In this document: positions 23,959 through 32,625 of the stretch, piece after piece | How positions within the stretch are numbered: the first letter of the stretch is position 1 | Layout of the letters: each line of letters starts with the position of its first letter | From: DASQFI01 sp035633215 | GTDB taxonomy: Bacteria; Acidobacteriota; Vicinamibacteria; Vicinamibacterales; SCN-69-37 | Reading direction: 5' to 3' | Length of the DNA stretch: 64,000 nt | Assembly: GCA_035633215.1 (NCBI GenBank) | Contig: DASQFI010000033.1 | Coordinates: 62,001 to 126,000 of the forward strand | Notes under the pieces: model-generated | Seen by the model: the letters and a program-made list of their open reading frames with translations, nothing else | Told to the model about the DNA's origin: nothing | The model's database searches: none | Made by a program: the position numbers and the translations under genes

Positions 23959-25359
23959 CTAGGGCCGGCGCTTTGGTTCTAGCGCCCTCATGATCGCGAG
24001 GCCCAGCTGCTCGCCTGTCGGCGGATCGAGATTCGTGAGCACGACGACCGTCCAGTCCCCGTTCGATTCGGCGATGGCGTTGATGCCCGGCGCGCCGCCA
24101 GCGATGCCGATGCCCTTCTCGCTGCCGGGAAACAGTCCCTTGCGCACCGCTTTGGCGAAGGCCAACAGGTCCGTTGCCGTGGAATAGCCGCCGCCGGCCG
24201 CGCTGCCCGCGGCACCATGCATGTAGACGTTGCTCTTGAGCTGCCCGTCGTCCGTCCGCCGCGTATAACCGATCGCGACGTTCGGCTCGATCGCGTCCAC
24301 CTGTGGATAGCCCGTGCTCGTCATGTCCGCACGCTTGAAGACGTGTTCGGCGACGTACTGCTCGTACGGCACGCCGGACACGCGCTCGACGATGGCGCCG
24401 AGCGCGATGTAGCAGCCGTTGCAGTACTGGTTACGCGCGCCGGGCGCAAAGAGCGGCGTGCGGGCGCTCACGAAGCGAAAGTAATCGGCATTCGAGCGGA
24501 AGCGGTCTTTCGGCTCGCGGGTGAACTCAGGACCGAAGAAGTCCGCGAGGCCAGCCCGGTGCGACAGGAGCTGCTGCACCGTCGCGGACCGGCTCAGCGC
24601 CTGCGGGTAATCGGGAAAAAACTTCTCGAGCGTGTCGGTGTGCGCCAATCGACCCTGTTCGACGAGCTGGGCGATCGCGACTTGAGTGAAGGTCTTGTTA
24701 ATCGAACCGAGGTTGAAGCGGGTACGCACGCTGTTCGGGATCCGGTTGGCGCGGTCGGCAAACCCGTACGCCTGGTGAAACAGCGGCACGTCACCTTTCG
24801 CCACCAGCGCGACTCCCGAGAACACATCCGCGGCGGCAAGTGTCGACAGGTATCCGTCCAGCGCCCGCGCGAGCTCGTCCGGCGTCATCTGCGGGTGAAT
24901 CGGCGGGGGCGGCACGCCGGCCGCCCCCTTCTCTCCTGCCTGATCGCCCATCGCGACCTTGATGTTCGAAATGCGCGGCGGGCTGCCGCCATCGAGCTCC
25001 AGGCTGATGCTGCCGATCGCGCCGGTCGAGCCCTTCACGTGGAGCTGCAGCGGCGCGTCGGGTCCTTCCCTGGTGGCGCGCTCGAAGGTCAGCTTCCCAA
25101 AGTCCTTCCGGATCTTCTCGAACAGCTCCTTCCGGTCCCCGGCCGTTGTTTTATTCAAGTGATCCGCGGAGAAGCGCTCCTTGGCCATGGCCTCCCACGC
25201 GGCGGCGTCGCCGTCGAGCGCCTTCAAAACGGCATCGACGAGCGCCCGGATCTCGGGCGGCGCTCCGGTCCGTACTTCCTGCTGGCCGCGCGGAGCCGCG
25301 GCAAGCGCCATCACACACACGAACGACAGGACGATCTGCACAGCGGGTCGTCTCGACAT
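23959..25359 (-). CDS. Exported serine hydrolase, class C beta-lactamase/PBP4-like fold
   Basis: This 466-residue protein has a signal peptide (IVLSFVCVMALAAAP), then an N-terminal region (about 30-150) like the accessory domain often found before such hydrolases. The beta-lactamase/transpeptidase domain follows: SxxK motif S219-I-N-K222, YCN (YxN) and a GGAPG in place of KTG. Such enzymes are esterases, D-amino-acid peptidases or penicillin-binding proteins; true beta-lactamase activity is not implied. It lies 21 bases upstream of the response regulator gene on the same strand, so it may be cotranscribed with the two-component genes. Confidence 0.87.
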   Translation of the reverse strand: MSRRPAVQIVLSFVCVMALAAAPRGQQEVRTGAPPEIRALVDAVLKALDGDAAAWEAMAKERFSADHLNKTTAGDRKELFEKIRKDFGKLTFERATREGPDAPLQLHVKGSTGAIGSISLELDGGSPPRISNIKVAMGDQAGEKGAAGVPPPPIHPQMTPDELARALDGYLSTLAAADVFSGVALVAKGDVPLFHQAYGFADRANRIPNSVRTRFNLGSINKTFTQVAIAQLVEQGRLAHTDTLEKFFPDYPQALSRSATVQQLLSHRAGLADFFGPEFTREPKDRFRSNADYFRFVSARTPLFAPGARNQYCNGCYIALGAIVERVSGVPYEQYVAEHVFKRADMTSTGYPQVDAIEPNVAIGYTRRTDDGQLKSNVYMHGAAGSAAGGGYSTATDLLAFAKAVRKGLFPGSEKGIGIAGGAPGINAIAESNGDWTVVVLTNLDPPTGEQLGLAIMRALEPKRRP

Positions 25360-25419
25360 CAGGACTCCTTTCTGGATCCCGGCGAACCGGGTCCATGTCC
25401 CGAGGCTACGAGGCGTTTG

Positions 25420-27375
25420 CTAAGAGGTTATGAAGGGTCGCCGGAGCATCCACCGGTAGAGCCACACGATCAGCCCGACGAACGTCGCCACCCCGATCAG
25501 GTTCGCGGGCGCGAAATCCCCGGCGACGAGCGCGAGCGGCGCCTCGTTCCTCGTCGCGACGATCAGGCCCGAGTTCAGAACCCCGAAGAGACTCTCCCCG
25601 ACGATCAGGCCGGACGCGATGAGGACGCCGAGCCGCTCTAATCTCGGGCGATCGGCCGCGCGTTTCCCTTTCACACGCTCGTTGTACCAATGTCCGATCA
25701 CGGCCCCGACGACCACCGCGAAGGTCGCCGACATCGGCAGGTAGATGCCGATGCCGACCGCGAGCGGCGGAATGCGCAACCGCTTCAGCGCACCGAGCGT
25801 CTCGTCCAGGAGAATCACGGCAATTCCTACGAGCACGCCGACGCCGATCATCTTCCAGTCGAGGTTGCCGCCGATGACGCCCTGCGCCAATGCGGAAATC
25901 AGGGTCGCCTGCGGCGCGGGTAACGGATTCTGCGCGATAACTCCGATGTTCGGCGCGCCGGCAAAGCCGTTCGACTGCGCCAGCAGGTTCAGTACCGGCG
26001 GAATCACGATCGCCCCGGCAATAACGCCGACGATGAGCGCGATCTGCTGCCGGCGCGGCGAGGCGCCGACGAGCTGTCCGGTCTTGAGATCCTGCAGGTT
26101 GTCGTTCGAGATCGTCGCGCAGGCAAACACGATGGCCGTGACGAAGAGCGCGAAGGCGATGAGCGCCGGGCGGGTGTCGGCCGTCGGCGGAACCGCCAGC
26201 ACCAGCAGGGTCGCGCAGCTCACGATCGACAGGATCCCCACGCCGGAGATGGGGCTGTTCGACGCGCCGATGAGTCCGGCCATGTAGCCGCAGATCGCGG
26301 CGATCAGAAACCCGCCGACCAGCACGAACGGCACCGCGATGAACACCAGCGTCGCGACGTGGGACGCGATCGGCGTGCCGCCGACGAACGAGACCGCGAG
26401 AGCCGCCGATAGCGCGAGACAGGCGATCGTGAGGCCGATGATCCAGCCTGACGACAGATCCCGGTCGCGCTCGTCGCCCGTGGCCTGGGCGCGCGACGAC
26501 GCGATCGTGCTGACCAGTCCGCCCACGACCGGTTTGGCGAGCTTGGCGAGCGTCCAGATCGCCGCCACGGCAATCGTGCCGGCGCCGATGAACCGCACCT
26601 GATGCCGCCAGATGCCAGCCGCGTGCGTGGCGAGATCCACGCCAGCGGGCACCGGCTGCAGGTACGTGAGGATCGGCACGCCGCCGACCCACGCGATGAG
26701 CTGGCCGACGAGCATGGCCATGCCGACCGACAGGCCCACGAGGTGGCCCGCACCGACGAGCGCCAGCGAGAATGCGATGTCGTAGCCGCTCGCGATCCCG
26801 CGGCCGAGGCCAAAGAAACCCGAGACACCCCCCGCCGCGATGCGCGTGGACGTGAAGATCGCGAGACCGGCCGACGCGACCGATCCGAGGATCACGGCCC
26901 TGAGACCCTCGCGCGCTTCACCAGTTTCGTCCCTGGTCTCGCCGCGCGTGCCCGATCCGACCTTCAAGACTTCGGCGGCGGCCACACCTTCCGGGTACGG
27001 CAGGTCGGACGTGGTCACGAGCGCGCGCCTGAGCGGGATCGTGAACAGCACGCCAAGGATGCCGCCGGCGACGCAGACGAGGCACGACGTCCAGAACGGA
27101 AACCCGCTCCACCAGCCGACGATGACGAGACCGGGCAGCACGAAGATGATCGCCGACAGGGTGCCGGCGGCCGACGCGACGGTCTGGACGATGTTGTTCT
27201 CGAGGATCGAGGAGTCGCGGACCCGGCTCAGGATCGCCATCGAGATCACGGCGGCCGGAATGGACGAGGCGAACGTCAGGCCGACCTTGAGGCCGAGGTA
27301 CACATTCGCCGCGGTGAAGACTGTGGTGAGGAGGACCCCGAGCACCAGGCCGCGAATTGTGAGCTCCTTCGGCAT
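25420..27375 (-). CDS. OPT family oligopeptide transporter
   Basis: This 651-residue polytopic protein has about fifteen hydrophobic segments and OPT signatures: an N-terminal ELTIRGLVLGVLLTTVFTAANVYLGLKVGLTF split by a short turn, NNIVQTVASAAGTLSA, a FPYPEG-like DLPYPEGVAAAEVL motif and VSCATLLVLAVPPTADTRP. OPT proteins bring small peptides or metal chelates through the inner membrane with protons. A divergent M24 peptidase gene starts 70 bases away, so the two could act together in peptide uptake and breakdown. Confidence 0.92.
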   Translation of the reverse strand: MPKELTIRGLVLGVLLTTVFTAANVYLGLKVGLTFASSIPAAVISMAILSRVRDSSILENNIVQTVASAAGTLSAIIFVLPGLVIVGWWSGFPFWTSCLVCVAGGILGVLFTIPLRRALVTTSDLPYPEGVAAAEVLKVGSGTRGETRDETGEAREGLRAVILGSVASAGLAIFTSTRIAAGGVSGFFGLGRGIASGYDIAFSLALVGAGHLVGLSVGMAMLVGQLIAWVGGVPILTYLQPVPAGVDLATHAAGIWRHQVRFIGAGTIAVAAIWTLAKLAKPVVGGLVSTIASSRAQATGDERDRDLSSGWIIGLTIACLALSAALAVSFVGGTPIASHVATLVFIAVPFVLVGGFLIAAICGYMAGLIGASNSPISGVGILSIVSCATLLVLAVPPTADTRPALIAFALFVTAIVFACATISNDNLQDLKTGQLVGASPRRQQIALIVGVIAGAIVIPPVLNLLAQSNGFAGAPNIGVIAQNPLPAPQATLISALAQGVIGGNLDWKMIGVGVLVGIAVILLDETLGALKRLRIPPLAVGIGIYLPMSATFAVVVGAVIGHWYNERVKGKRAADRPRLERLGVLIASGLIVGESLFGVLNSGLIVATRNEAPLALVAGDFAPANLIGVATFVGLIVWLYRWMLRRPFITS

Positions 27376-27388
27376 GAGCGGGAATTAT

Positions 27389-27434
27389 GACCTCGGGTGT
27401 CTTTTTACGGTATGCGTAAAAGACACCCGAGGTC
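27389..27434. repeat. Palindromic element with GACCTCGGGTGTC arms
   Basis: Arms 27389-27409 and 27415-27434 are complementary except for one extra T, around a short GTATG loop. It lies in the 70-base gap between the divergent OPT transporter and M24 peptidase genes, just upstream of the peptidase start. Related arms (GACCTC(C/G)G...) occur at 33882-33931 and 61465-61515, so this looks like a dispersed palindromic family. It could also serve as an operator for both genes. Confidence 0.65.
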
Positions 27435-27445
27435 TTATCGGTGTA

Positions 27446-28747
27446 ATGTCTCGGGCCATGGCGATCAATCGACGGGATTTCATTCACATCGCGGCGCTCG
27501 GCACGGGCGCAGCCGCCGTTGGCGCGAGCGGTTGTGCGCGCGCGGACGTGTCCGCCCAACCGGAACGCGCCGCCGTTCCGCCGCCCATCCAGGCGCTCAA
27601 ACCGATGACCGCCGGCATCGTCCCGATCGCGGATGATGAGCGGCGCGCGCGAATCGCGAAGGCGCAGCGGCTGATGGCCGAGCAGAAGATCGACGCGGTG
27701 TTCATGGAAGGCACGGCGAGCTGCTTCTACTTCGCGAACATGCGCTGGGGACAGAGTGAGCGGACCTTTGGCCTGGTGATTCCGGCGAAGGGTGAGCTCG
27801 CATACGTCTGCCCGAAGTTCGAGGAGGAGCGCGCGCGAGAGCTGATCAAGTTCGGCACCGACGTACGCACCTGGGAGGAGCACGAGAGCCCGTACCGGCT
27901 CATCGCGCAGATCGTCCGCGATCGCGGTCTGCAGCACCGCCGTATCGGCGTGGAAGAGCGCGTGCGGTTCTTCATCGCCGACGGCGTCCGCAAGGAAGCC
28001 GCCGGCATGGAGATCGTCGATGCGACGCCGGTCACGGCCGGCTGCCGGATCTACAAGTCGCCGGCGGAGACCGCGCTCATGCAGCGCGCCAACGATGTCA
28101 CCATCGAGGCGTACCGCGCCGCGCTCGCGACCATGCGCGAGGGCATGACGCAGGGCGACCTGTCGGGCAACATCGCCGCCGCGTTTCGCGCGCTCGGCTT
28201 CACCGGGGGCGCCAGCGTCCAGGTCGGCAAGTGGTCGGCGCTGCCTCATGGATCGATTACGCCCCAGACGATTCACGAAGGCGACATCGTGATGATCGAT
28301 GGCGGCACCAGCTGCGAAGGCTACGCCTCCGATATCACGCGGACGACGGTGCTCGGCAAGCCGACGCCGCGACAGGTCGAGGTCTGGAACAAGGAGAAGG
28401 AAGCGCAGACGGCTGCCTTCCTGGCGATGAAGCTCGGGGCCGCGTGCGAGACCGTGGATGCTGCGGCGCGGAAGGTGATCGAAGCCGCGGGATTCGGCCC
28501 CGGCTACCAGGTGCCCGGACTGCCCCACCGCACGGGACACGGCATCGGCCTCGAAGGCCATGAGTGGACGAACTTCGTGAAGGGCAACACGACGCCGCTC
28601 GCGCCAGGCATGTGCTTCAGCGACGAGCCGATGATCGCGATTCCGGGGGAGTTTGGCATCCGACTTGAGGACTGCGTCTACTTCGACCAGGCCGGCGCAC
28701 ACTTTTTCACGAAGCAGAGCCTCGCGATCAATCAGCCGTTTGGGTGA
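27446..28747 (+). CDS. M24 family peptidase (Xaa-Pro aminopeptidase-like), Tat-type leader
   Basis: This protein of about 433 residues has a twin-arginine-type leader (AINRRDFIHIAALGTGAAA) ending near a cysteine (GASGC). A creatinase N-terminal domain follows (RIAKAQRLMAEQKIDAVFMEGT), then the M24 domain with all five metal ligands: D in MIDGGTS, D in YASDITR, H in HRTGHGIG, E in FSDEPM and E in GIRLEDCV. It splits Xaa-Pro or related peptide bonds outside the cytosol. The start at 27446 has no clear ribosome site; an in-frame ATG at 27458 (MAINRRDF) is equally possible. It is divergent from the peptide transporter. Confidence 0.88.
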   Translation: MSRAMAINRRDFIHIAALGTGAAAVGASGCARADVSAQPERAAVPPPIQALKPMTAGIVPIADDERRARIAKAQRLMAEQKIDAVFMEGTASCFYFANMRWGQSERTFGLVIPAKGELAYVCPKFEEERARELIKFGTDVRTWEEHESPYRLIAQIVRDRGLQHRRIGVEERVRFFIADGVRKEAAGMEIVDATPVTAGCRIYKSPAETALMQRANDVTIEAYRAALATMREGMTQGDLSGNIAAAFRALGFTGGASVQVGKWSALPHGSITPQTIHEGDIVMIDGGTSCEGYASDITRTTVLGKPTPRQVEVWNKEKEAQTAAFLAMKLGAACETVDAAARKVIEAAGFGPGYQVPGLPHRTGHGIGLEGHEWTNFVKGNTTPLAPGMCFSDEPMIAIPGEFGIRLEDCVYFDQAGAHFFTKQSLAINQPFG

Positions 28748-28869
28748 GTGCGGAGGTCGGAAGCGGCAATTGGGCGCCGCAGCATATAATTGAGTCCGTA
28801 CACCGCTTTCTTGAGCCCTGCGGCCATTCCGGCCCCCCAGCCCTCACCAAAGCTCAAACGAGAGGGCCT

Positions 28870-29058
28870 GTGAAAGCAACTGCCATTGCACCTCCTCAGC
28901 TAAAACCGGCTCTGTGTCCAGCCTGCCGATCCTCCGCGATCGTGACGAAGGCGAAGGTTCCAAACGTCTATAGCTACTGGCGATGCACGAGTTGCGGCGA
29001 AATCTGGAACGTGTTGCGGTCGCAAACGCCGCGCCATGACGCGAACCGATGGCGTTGA
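28870..29058 (+). CDS. Small zinc-ribbon protein
   Basis: This protein of about 62 residues has two CxxC knuckles: CPACRSSAIVTKAKVPNVYSYWRCTSCGEIWN. This is a classic zinc ribbon, seen in small nucleic-acid-binding or protein-binding adaptors. The start is taken as GTG 28870 because an AGAGGG stretch lies four bases upstream and the longer frame from 28744 has no sensible N-terminus. A TATAAT at 28785-28790 could be its -10 box. The 120 bases upstream hold no other gene. It converges on the XRE-like regulator gene. Function unknown. Confidence 0.65.
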   Translation: MKATAIAPPQLKPALCPACRSSAIVTKAKVPNVYSYWRCTSCGEIWNVLRSQTPRHDANRWR

Positions 29059-29068
29059 CGCAGAGCTG

Positions 29069-29935
29069 TCACGTCGGTTGGGGGCGGTGAAAGTGGAGCG
29101 GGTCTCGCAGGCTTTGCAGCTCCCGGTAATAGTAGAGCGGGGTTGGCCGGTGACGCGTGAATCTCAGCTTCTTGAGGAACTCGAGTTCCTCCGCGGTCGC
29201 ATCGCCGCTGAGAGATCGATCGTGTAAGAAGGCCTCGAGCCCTGGCTCATTCTCGACCGGTGGGACGGGTTCCCGCTCCACGAACTCAAATTTTTTCGGG
29301 TGGCCTGGCGCGAGGCGACGGTTCAACACGATCTCCATCGCGAACGTCGCGAGGTCGATGTCCCACGATTCGATCAGCGGATCCAGGAACGTGACGCAGT
29401 TCTCGGGCGAAATGTTGAAGACATCCGTCTCCAGGAAGTCGAGCGCAATGACGCGCATTTGCGCATAGCTCCGGCCGCTGAGTCTGGCGACGAGACGGAG
29501 CCAGTTTTCATCCGTGAGTTCCTGTTGCGTCACCCGCTTGGCGACGTCCAGCAGTTTCTGGGTGATGAGGCGTTCGAGAGCGCCAAAGGGCTCCTTCTCG
29601 AACATCGCACGGATCGGGTGCACCTTTCCGGGTGCGTACTTGCGGAGAATCAACTTCCGTACTTCCTTGAACAAGGGCGCGGGCGGGTCCGCCAGTCTTC
29701 GCTTCAGGGCGTCCGTGCGGTTGAGATCGGCAAGCGTCGCTAACTTCCCGGCGGGAAGTCGCAGGAACGTCTCCATCCTGTCGTAGATGTCGGTTCGCTC
29801 AGGCGCCGGGGGGGGCTTCTTCCCGGTCAGCAACTGGGAGATGTAAGACTCCGTCACCTGGGCTGCCGCCGCCAGATCGCGTTGCTCGCTCCCCAGTTTT
29901 CTGAGCCGTTGGCGGACGAGAAGCGGGAAATCCAC
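29069..29935 (-). CDS. XRE-type helix-turn-helix regulator divergent from groESL
   Basis: This 288-residue protein has an N-terminal HTH (RQRLRKLGSEQRDLAAAAQVTESYISQLLTGKKPP), then a long helical region with no family I recognise (KLATLADLNRTDALKRRLADPP; RVTQQELTDENWLRLVARLSGRSYAQMRVIALDFLETD). The start is GTG 29935, chosen for a GGAGGAA ribosome site about six bases upstream; an earlier GTG at 29965 would add ten residues. It reads away from groES, with 221 bases between them. In that gap a TTAATTG motif occurs twice (29980-29986 and 30034-30040), which could be its binding site. A role in groESL control is inference. Confidence 0.7.
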   Translation of the reverse strand: MDFPLLVRQRLRKLGSEQRDLAAAAQVTESYISQLLTGKKPPPAPERTDIYDRMETFLRLPAGKLATLADLNRTDALKRRLADPPAPLFKEVRKLILRKYAPGKVHPIRAMFEKEPFGALERLITQKLLDVAKRVTQQELTDENWLRLVARLSGRSYAQMRVIALDFLETDVFNISPENCVTFLDPLIESWDIDLATFAMEIVLNRRLAPGHPKKFEFVEREPVPPVENEPGLEAFLHDRSLSGDATAEELEFLKKLRFTRHRPTPLYYYRELQSLRDPLHFHRPQPT

Positions 29936-30020
29936 GGGTATTCCTCCGGATCGTGACTGAACCACTTAACCCTAGATGATTAATTGAAGGGCCCAACACA
30001 AACCATATCCCACCTCATAC

Positions 30021-30049
30021 TTGACATAAACAGTTAATTGGCTGAGAAT
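30021..30049 (+). promoter_or_regulatory. Sigma-70-like promoter for groES-groEL
   Basis: TTGACA at 30021-30026, a 17-base spacer, then GAGAAT at 30044-30049. This places transcription start about 100 bases before the groES ATG. One TTAATTG copy lies in the spacer and another about 54 bases upstream. I saw no CIRCE (HrcA) element in the gap. Confidence 0.6.
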
Positions 30050-30156
30050 GCTTGACAGGACTGCAGGCCCACCAGAGCCCCTCCCCTAAAGCACGCCCAC
30101 CAACCAAGGAGTTGGCGTCTGATCCACCCGTTCACGCCACGTTGGAGCCGAAAACT

Positions 30157-30483
30157 ATGACTGTCAGACCTCTACACGACCGCATCATCGTTCAGCGCAT
30201 CGACGAGGGCGAACAGAGTGTCGGCGGGATCATCATCCCCGACACCGCGAAGGAAAAGCCGCAACGCGGCAAAGTCATCGCGGCGGGTGATGGCAAGTCC
30301 AACGCCGAGGGCAAGCGGTTCCCGCTCGACGTGAAGGCTGGCGACAGCATTCTGTTCGGCAAGTACTCCGGCCAGGACATCAAGCTCGATGGGGAGGAAT
30401 ACCTCATCATGCGTGAGGAAGACGTCCTGGGCGTGGTCGAAGAACACGACATCCACAAGAACAAGAAGACGACGAAGACGTAG
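30157..30483 (+). CDS. groES: Co-chaperonin GroES
   Basis: This 108-residue GroES caps the GroEL ring during protein folding in the cytosol. Signatures: TVRPLHDRIIVQRIDEGEQSVGGIIIPDTAKEKPQRGKVIAAGDGK at the N-terminus, including the mobile loop, and SILFGKYSGQDIKLDGEEYLIMREEDVLGVVE at the C-terminus. A ten-residue polar tail (HIHKNKKTTKT-like) is longer than usual. The start is at MTVRPLHD, with GGAG ten bases upstream. groEL follows after 52 bases. Confidence 0.98.
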   Translation: MTVRPLHDRIIVQRIDEGEQSVGGIIIPDTAKEKPQRGKVIAAGDGKSNAEGKRFPLDVKAGDSILFGKYSGQDIKLDGEEYLIMREEDVLGVVEEHDIHKNKKTTKT

Positions 30484-30535
30484 AGGCTCTGCCCCCGACA
30501 GGCACCGTATCTCTGCAGTATCAGGAGCACAAGCA

Positions 30536-32152
30536 ATGGCCAAACAGATTGTGTACGGCGAGCAGTCGCGGCAGGCGATCCTTCGCGGCGTCAACCAGCT
30601 GGCCGACGCGGTGAAAGTGACGCTCGGCCCCAAGGGGCGCAACGTCATTCTGGACAAGAAGTTCGGTTCGCCCACGATTACCAAGGACGGCGTCACGGTC
30701 GCCAAGGAAATCGAGTTGAAGGACCCACTCGAGAACATGGGCGCGCAGATGGTGCGCGAGGTCGCCAGCAAGACGTCCGACATCGCCGGTGACGGCACCA
30801 CCACAGCCACGGTCCTGGCCCAGGCGATCTATCGCGAGGGCGCGAAGAACGTCGCCGCGGGTGCCAACCCGATGGAGATCAAGCGTGGCATTGAAAAGGC
30901 CGTCGAGGCGATGGTGGCGTCCCTCAAGACTCAGTCCAAGCCTGTGACGGGTCCGATGATCGCGCAGGTCGGCACGATTTCGGCCAACGACGACGAGACC
31001 ATCGGCCGGATCATCGCCGAAGCGATGGAGAAGGTCGGGAAGGATGGCGTCATCACCGTCGAAGAGGCGCGGACGCTCGAGACCTCGCTCGAGATCGTCG
31101 AAGGCATGCAGTTCGATCGCGGCTATCTCTCACCGTACTTCGTGACGGACCCCGAGCGCATGGAAGTCGTGCTCGAAAATCCGGTCATCCTGATCCATGA
31201 GAAAAAGATCAGCTCGATGAAGGATCTGCTCCCGGTCCTGGAGCAGGTGGCGCGCCTCAGCCGGCCGCTGCTCATCATCGCGGAGGACATCGAGGGAGAG
31301 GCGCTGGCGACGCTAGTCGTCAACAAGTTGCGCGGTACGCTCCAGGTGGCCGCGGTGAAGGCGCCCGGTTTCGGCGACCGTCGCAAGGCCATGCTCGAAG
31401 ACGTCGCCATCCTGACCAATGGCCGTGCCGTTACCGAGGACCTGGGGATCAAGCTCGAGTCGCTCAAGATTGAGGACCTCGGCCAGGCCAAGAAGATCAT
31501 GATCAACAAGGACAACACGACGATCGTCAGTGGCGCCGGCAGCGCGACGTCGATCGCGGGACGCGTCAAGCAACTTCGCGCCCAGATCGAGGACACGACG
31601 TCCGATTACGACCGCGAGAAGCTGCAGGAGCGACTCGCCAAGCTGGTCGGCGGCGTGGCGATCATCAAGGTCGGCGCGGCGACGGAGACCGAGATGAAGG
31701 AACGGAAGGCTCGCGTCGAGGACGCGATGCACGCGACCAAGGCGGCCGTCGAAGAGGGGATCGTTCCGGGTGGCGGCGTAGCGCTGCTGCGGGCCTCGAA
31801 GGTGCTCCAGGAACTCGCGCTCGAAGGCGATGAGCGAGTCGGCGTCAACATCGTCACCCGCGCGATCGAGGAGCCGATGCGCTGGATCGCGACCAACGCG
31901 GGTCAAGAGGGCTCGATCGTCGTGCAGAGGGTGCGGGAAATGGGGCCCGAGGAAGGGTTCAACGCGCAGACTCTGAAGTTCGAGAACCTCGTGGAAGCGG
32001 GCGTGATCGATCCAACGAAGGTGGTCCGATCCGCACTGCAGCACGCGGCGTCGATCGCGGCTCTGCTGCTGACCATGGAAGCGGTCATCACGCACATTCC
32101 GGAAAAGGACATGGCTGCCGCGATGCCGGGCATGAACGCAGGGATGTACTAA
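30536..32152 (+). CDS. groEL: Chaperonin GroEL
   Basis: This 538-residue Hsp60 forms the double-ring folding chamber with GroES. Signatures: VKVTLGPKGRNVILDKKFGSP, the nucleotide-site GDGTTTATVLAQAI, the apical EGMQFDRGYLSPYFVTD, the hinge VVNKLRGTLQVAAVKAPGFGDRRKAML and VEEGIVPGGGVALLRA. The C-terminus ends AAAMPGMNAGMY, with only a short Gly/Met tail rather than long GGM repeats. The start is at MAKQIVYG with AGGAG upstream. Second gene of the groESL operon. Confidence 0.98.
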   Translation: MAKQIVYGEQSRQAILRGVNQLADAVKVTLGPKGRNVILDKKFGSPTITKDGVTVAKEIELKDPLENMGAQMVREVASKTSDIAGDGTTTATVLAQAIYREGAKNVAAGANPMEIKRGIEKAVEAMVASLKTQSKPVTGPMIAQVGTISANDDETIGRIIAEAMEKVGKDGVITVEEARTLETSLEIVEGMQFDRGYLSPYFVTDPERMEVVLENPVILIHEKKISSMKDLLPVLEQVARLSRPLLIIAEDIEGEALATLVVNKLRGTLQVAAVKAPGFGDRRKAMLEDVAILTNGRAVTEDLGIKLESLKIEDLGQAKKIMINKDNTTIVSGAGSATSIAGRVKQLRAQIEDTTSDYDREKLQERLAKLVGGVAIIKVGAATETEMKERKARVEDAMHATKAAVEEGIVPGGGVALLRASKVLQELALEGDERVGVNIVTRAIEEPMRWIATNAGQEGSIVVQRVREMGPEEGFNAQTLKFENLVEAGVIDPTKVVRSALQHAASIAALLLTMEAVITHIPEKDMAAAMPGMNAGMY

Positions 32153-32202
32153 CCGCCGCGCGACCGGCGATGGCGGCAGCGGTGACGGGAAGGGTGTCTA
32201 CC

Positions 32203-32460
32203 ATGGAAAACCGCGTTGAAATGGCGGGGTACGCCGCATTCGCAGTCGCTGGGCTGTGCATCACGGCATCTCTGTTGTCACTCGGCCTCACACGTGAGGC
32301 GTCGTCGGTGGCGACAGCGATCACCCTGGGTGCGTTCGGGGTGAGTCTTGTGGGACTGGGTCTGTCCTGCGTGTGGAATGGACTGCGGCCGGCGCACACT
32401 CTCGCGCGACTTCTGTCCACTCATGAGACTCCGGCCAGGCCGCGGCGAGATGGTGCGTGA
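32203..32460 (+). CDS. Small two-helix membrane protein downstream of groEL
   Basis: This 85-residue protein has two hydrophobic helices (YAAFAVAGLCITASLLSLGL and TAITLGAFGVSLVGLGLSCVW) and a basic tail (ARPRRDGA), suggesting an inner-membrane protein with both ends in the cytosol. The start is at MENRVEMAGY, preceded by GGGAAGGG; an upstream in-frame ATG at 32170 would add 11 residues. It lies 50 bases after groEL and is followed with no gap by a 47-residue reading frame. Function unknown. Confidence 0.6.
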   Translation: MENRVEMAGYAAFAVAGLCITASLLSLGLTREASSVATAITLGAFGVSLVGLGLSCVWNGLRPAHTLARLLSTHETPARPRRDGA

Positions 32461-32604
32461 ATGATTCACCTCCTCTGGCTGGCTGCGGCCGCCCTCATCA
32501 TCTGGTGGAAGTACGGTCATCACGCGCTTCGTGCGGACGATCTCGGCACCGTCAGCCCGCAATGGCTCCACGAGTATCGCCGCGAAGCGCACACGAATAG
32601 TTAA
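32461..32604 (+). CDS. Very small single-helix membrane protein (47 aa)
   Basis: This frame starts at the ATG directly after the preceding TGA and ends at TAA 32602-32604. The product begins MIHLLWLAAAALIIWWKYGHH, a hydrophobic helix with two tryptophans, followed by a polar, charged tail ending in TNS. The tight TGA|ATG junction and membrane-helix start argue for a real small protein cotranslated with the preceding gene. Function unknown. Confidence 0.5.
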   Translation: MIHLLWLAAAALIIWWKYGHHALRADDLGTVSPQWLHEYRREAHTNS

Positions 32605-32625
32605 TCGGAAAAAAGGAGAGTTTGA

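Noticed and set aside
29036..29227. 63-codon frame on the plus strand at the end of the XRE-like gene
   Set aside because: It is the antisense of the regulator's C-terminus and overlaps the zinc-ribbon end; no ribosome site or motif.
29936..30156. CIRCE/HrcA operator before groES
   Set aside because: I looked for TTAGCACTC-N9-GAGTGCTAA and saw no match; only TTAATTG repeats and a sigma-70-like promoter.
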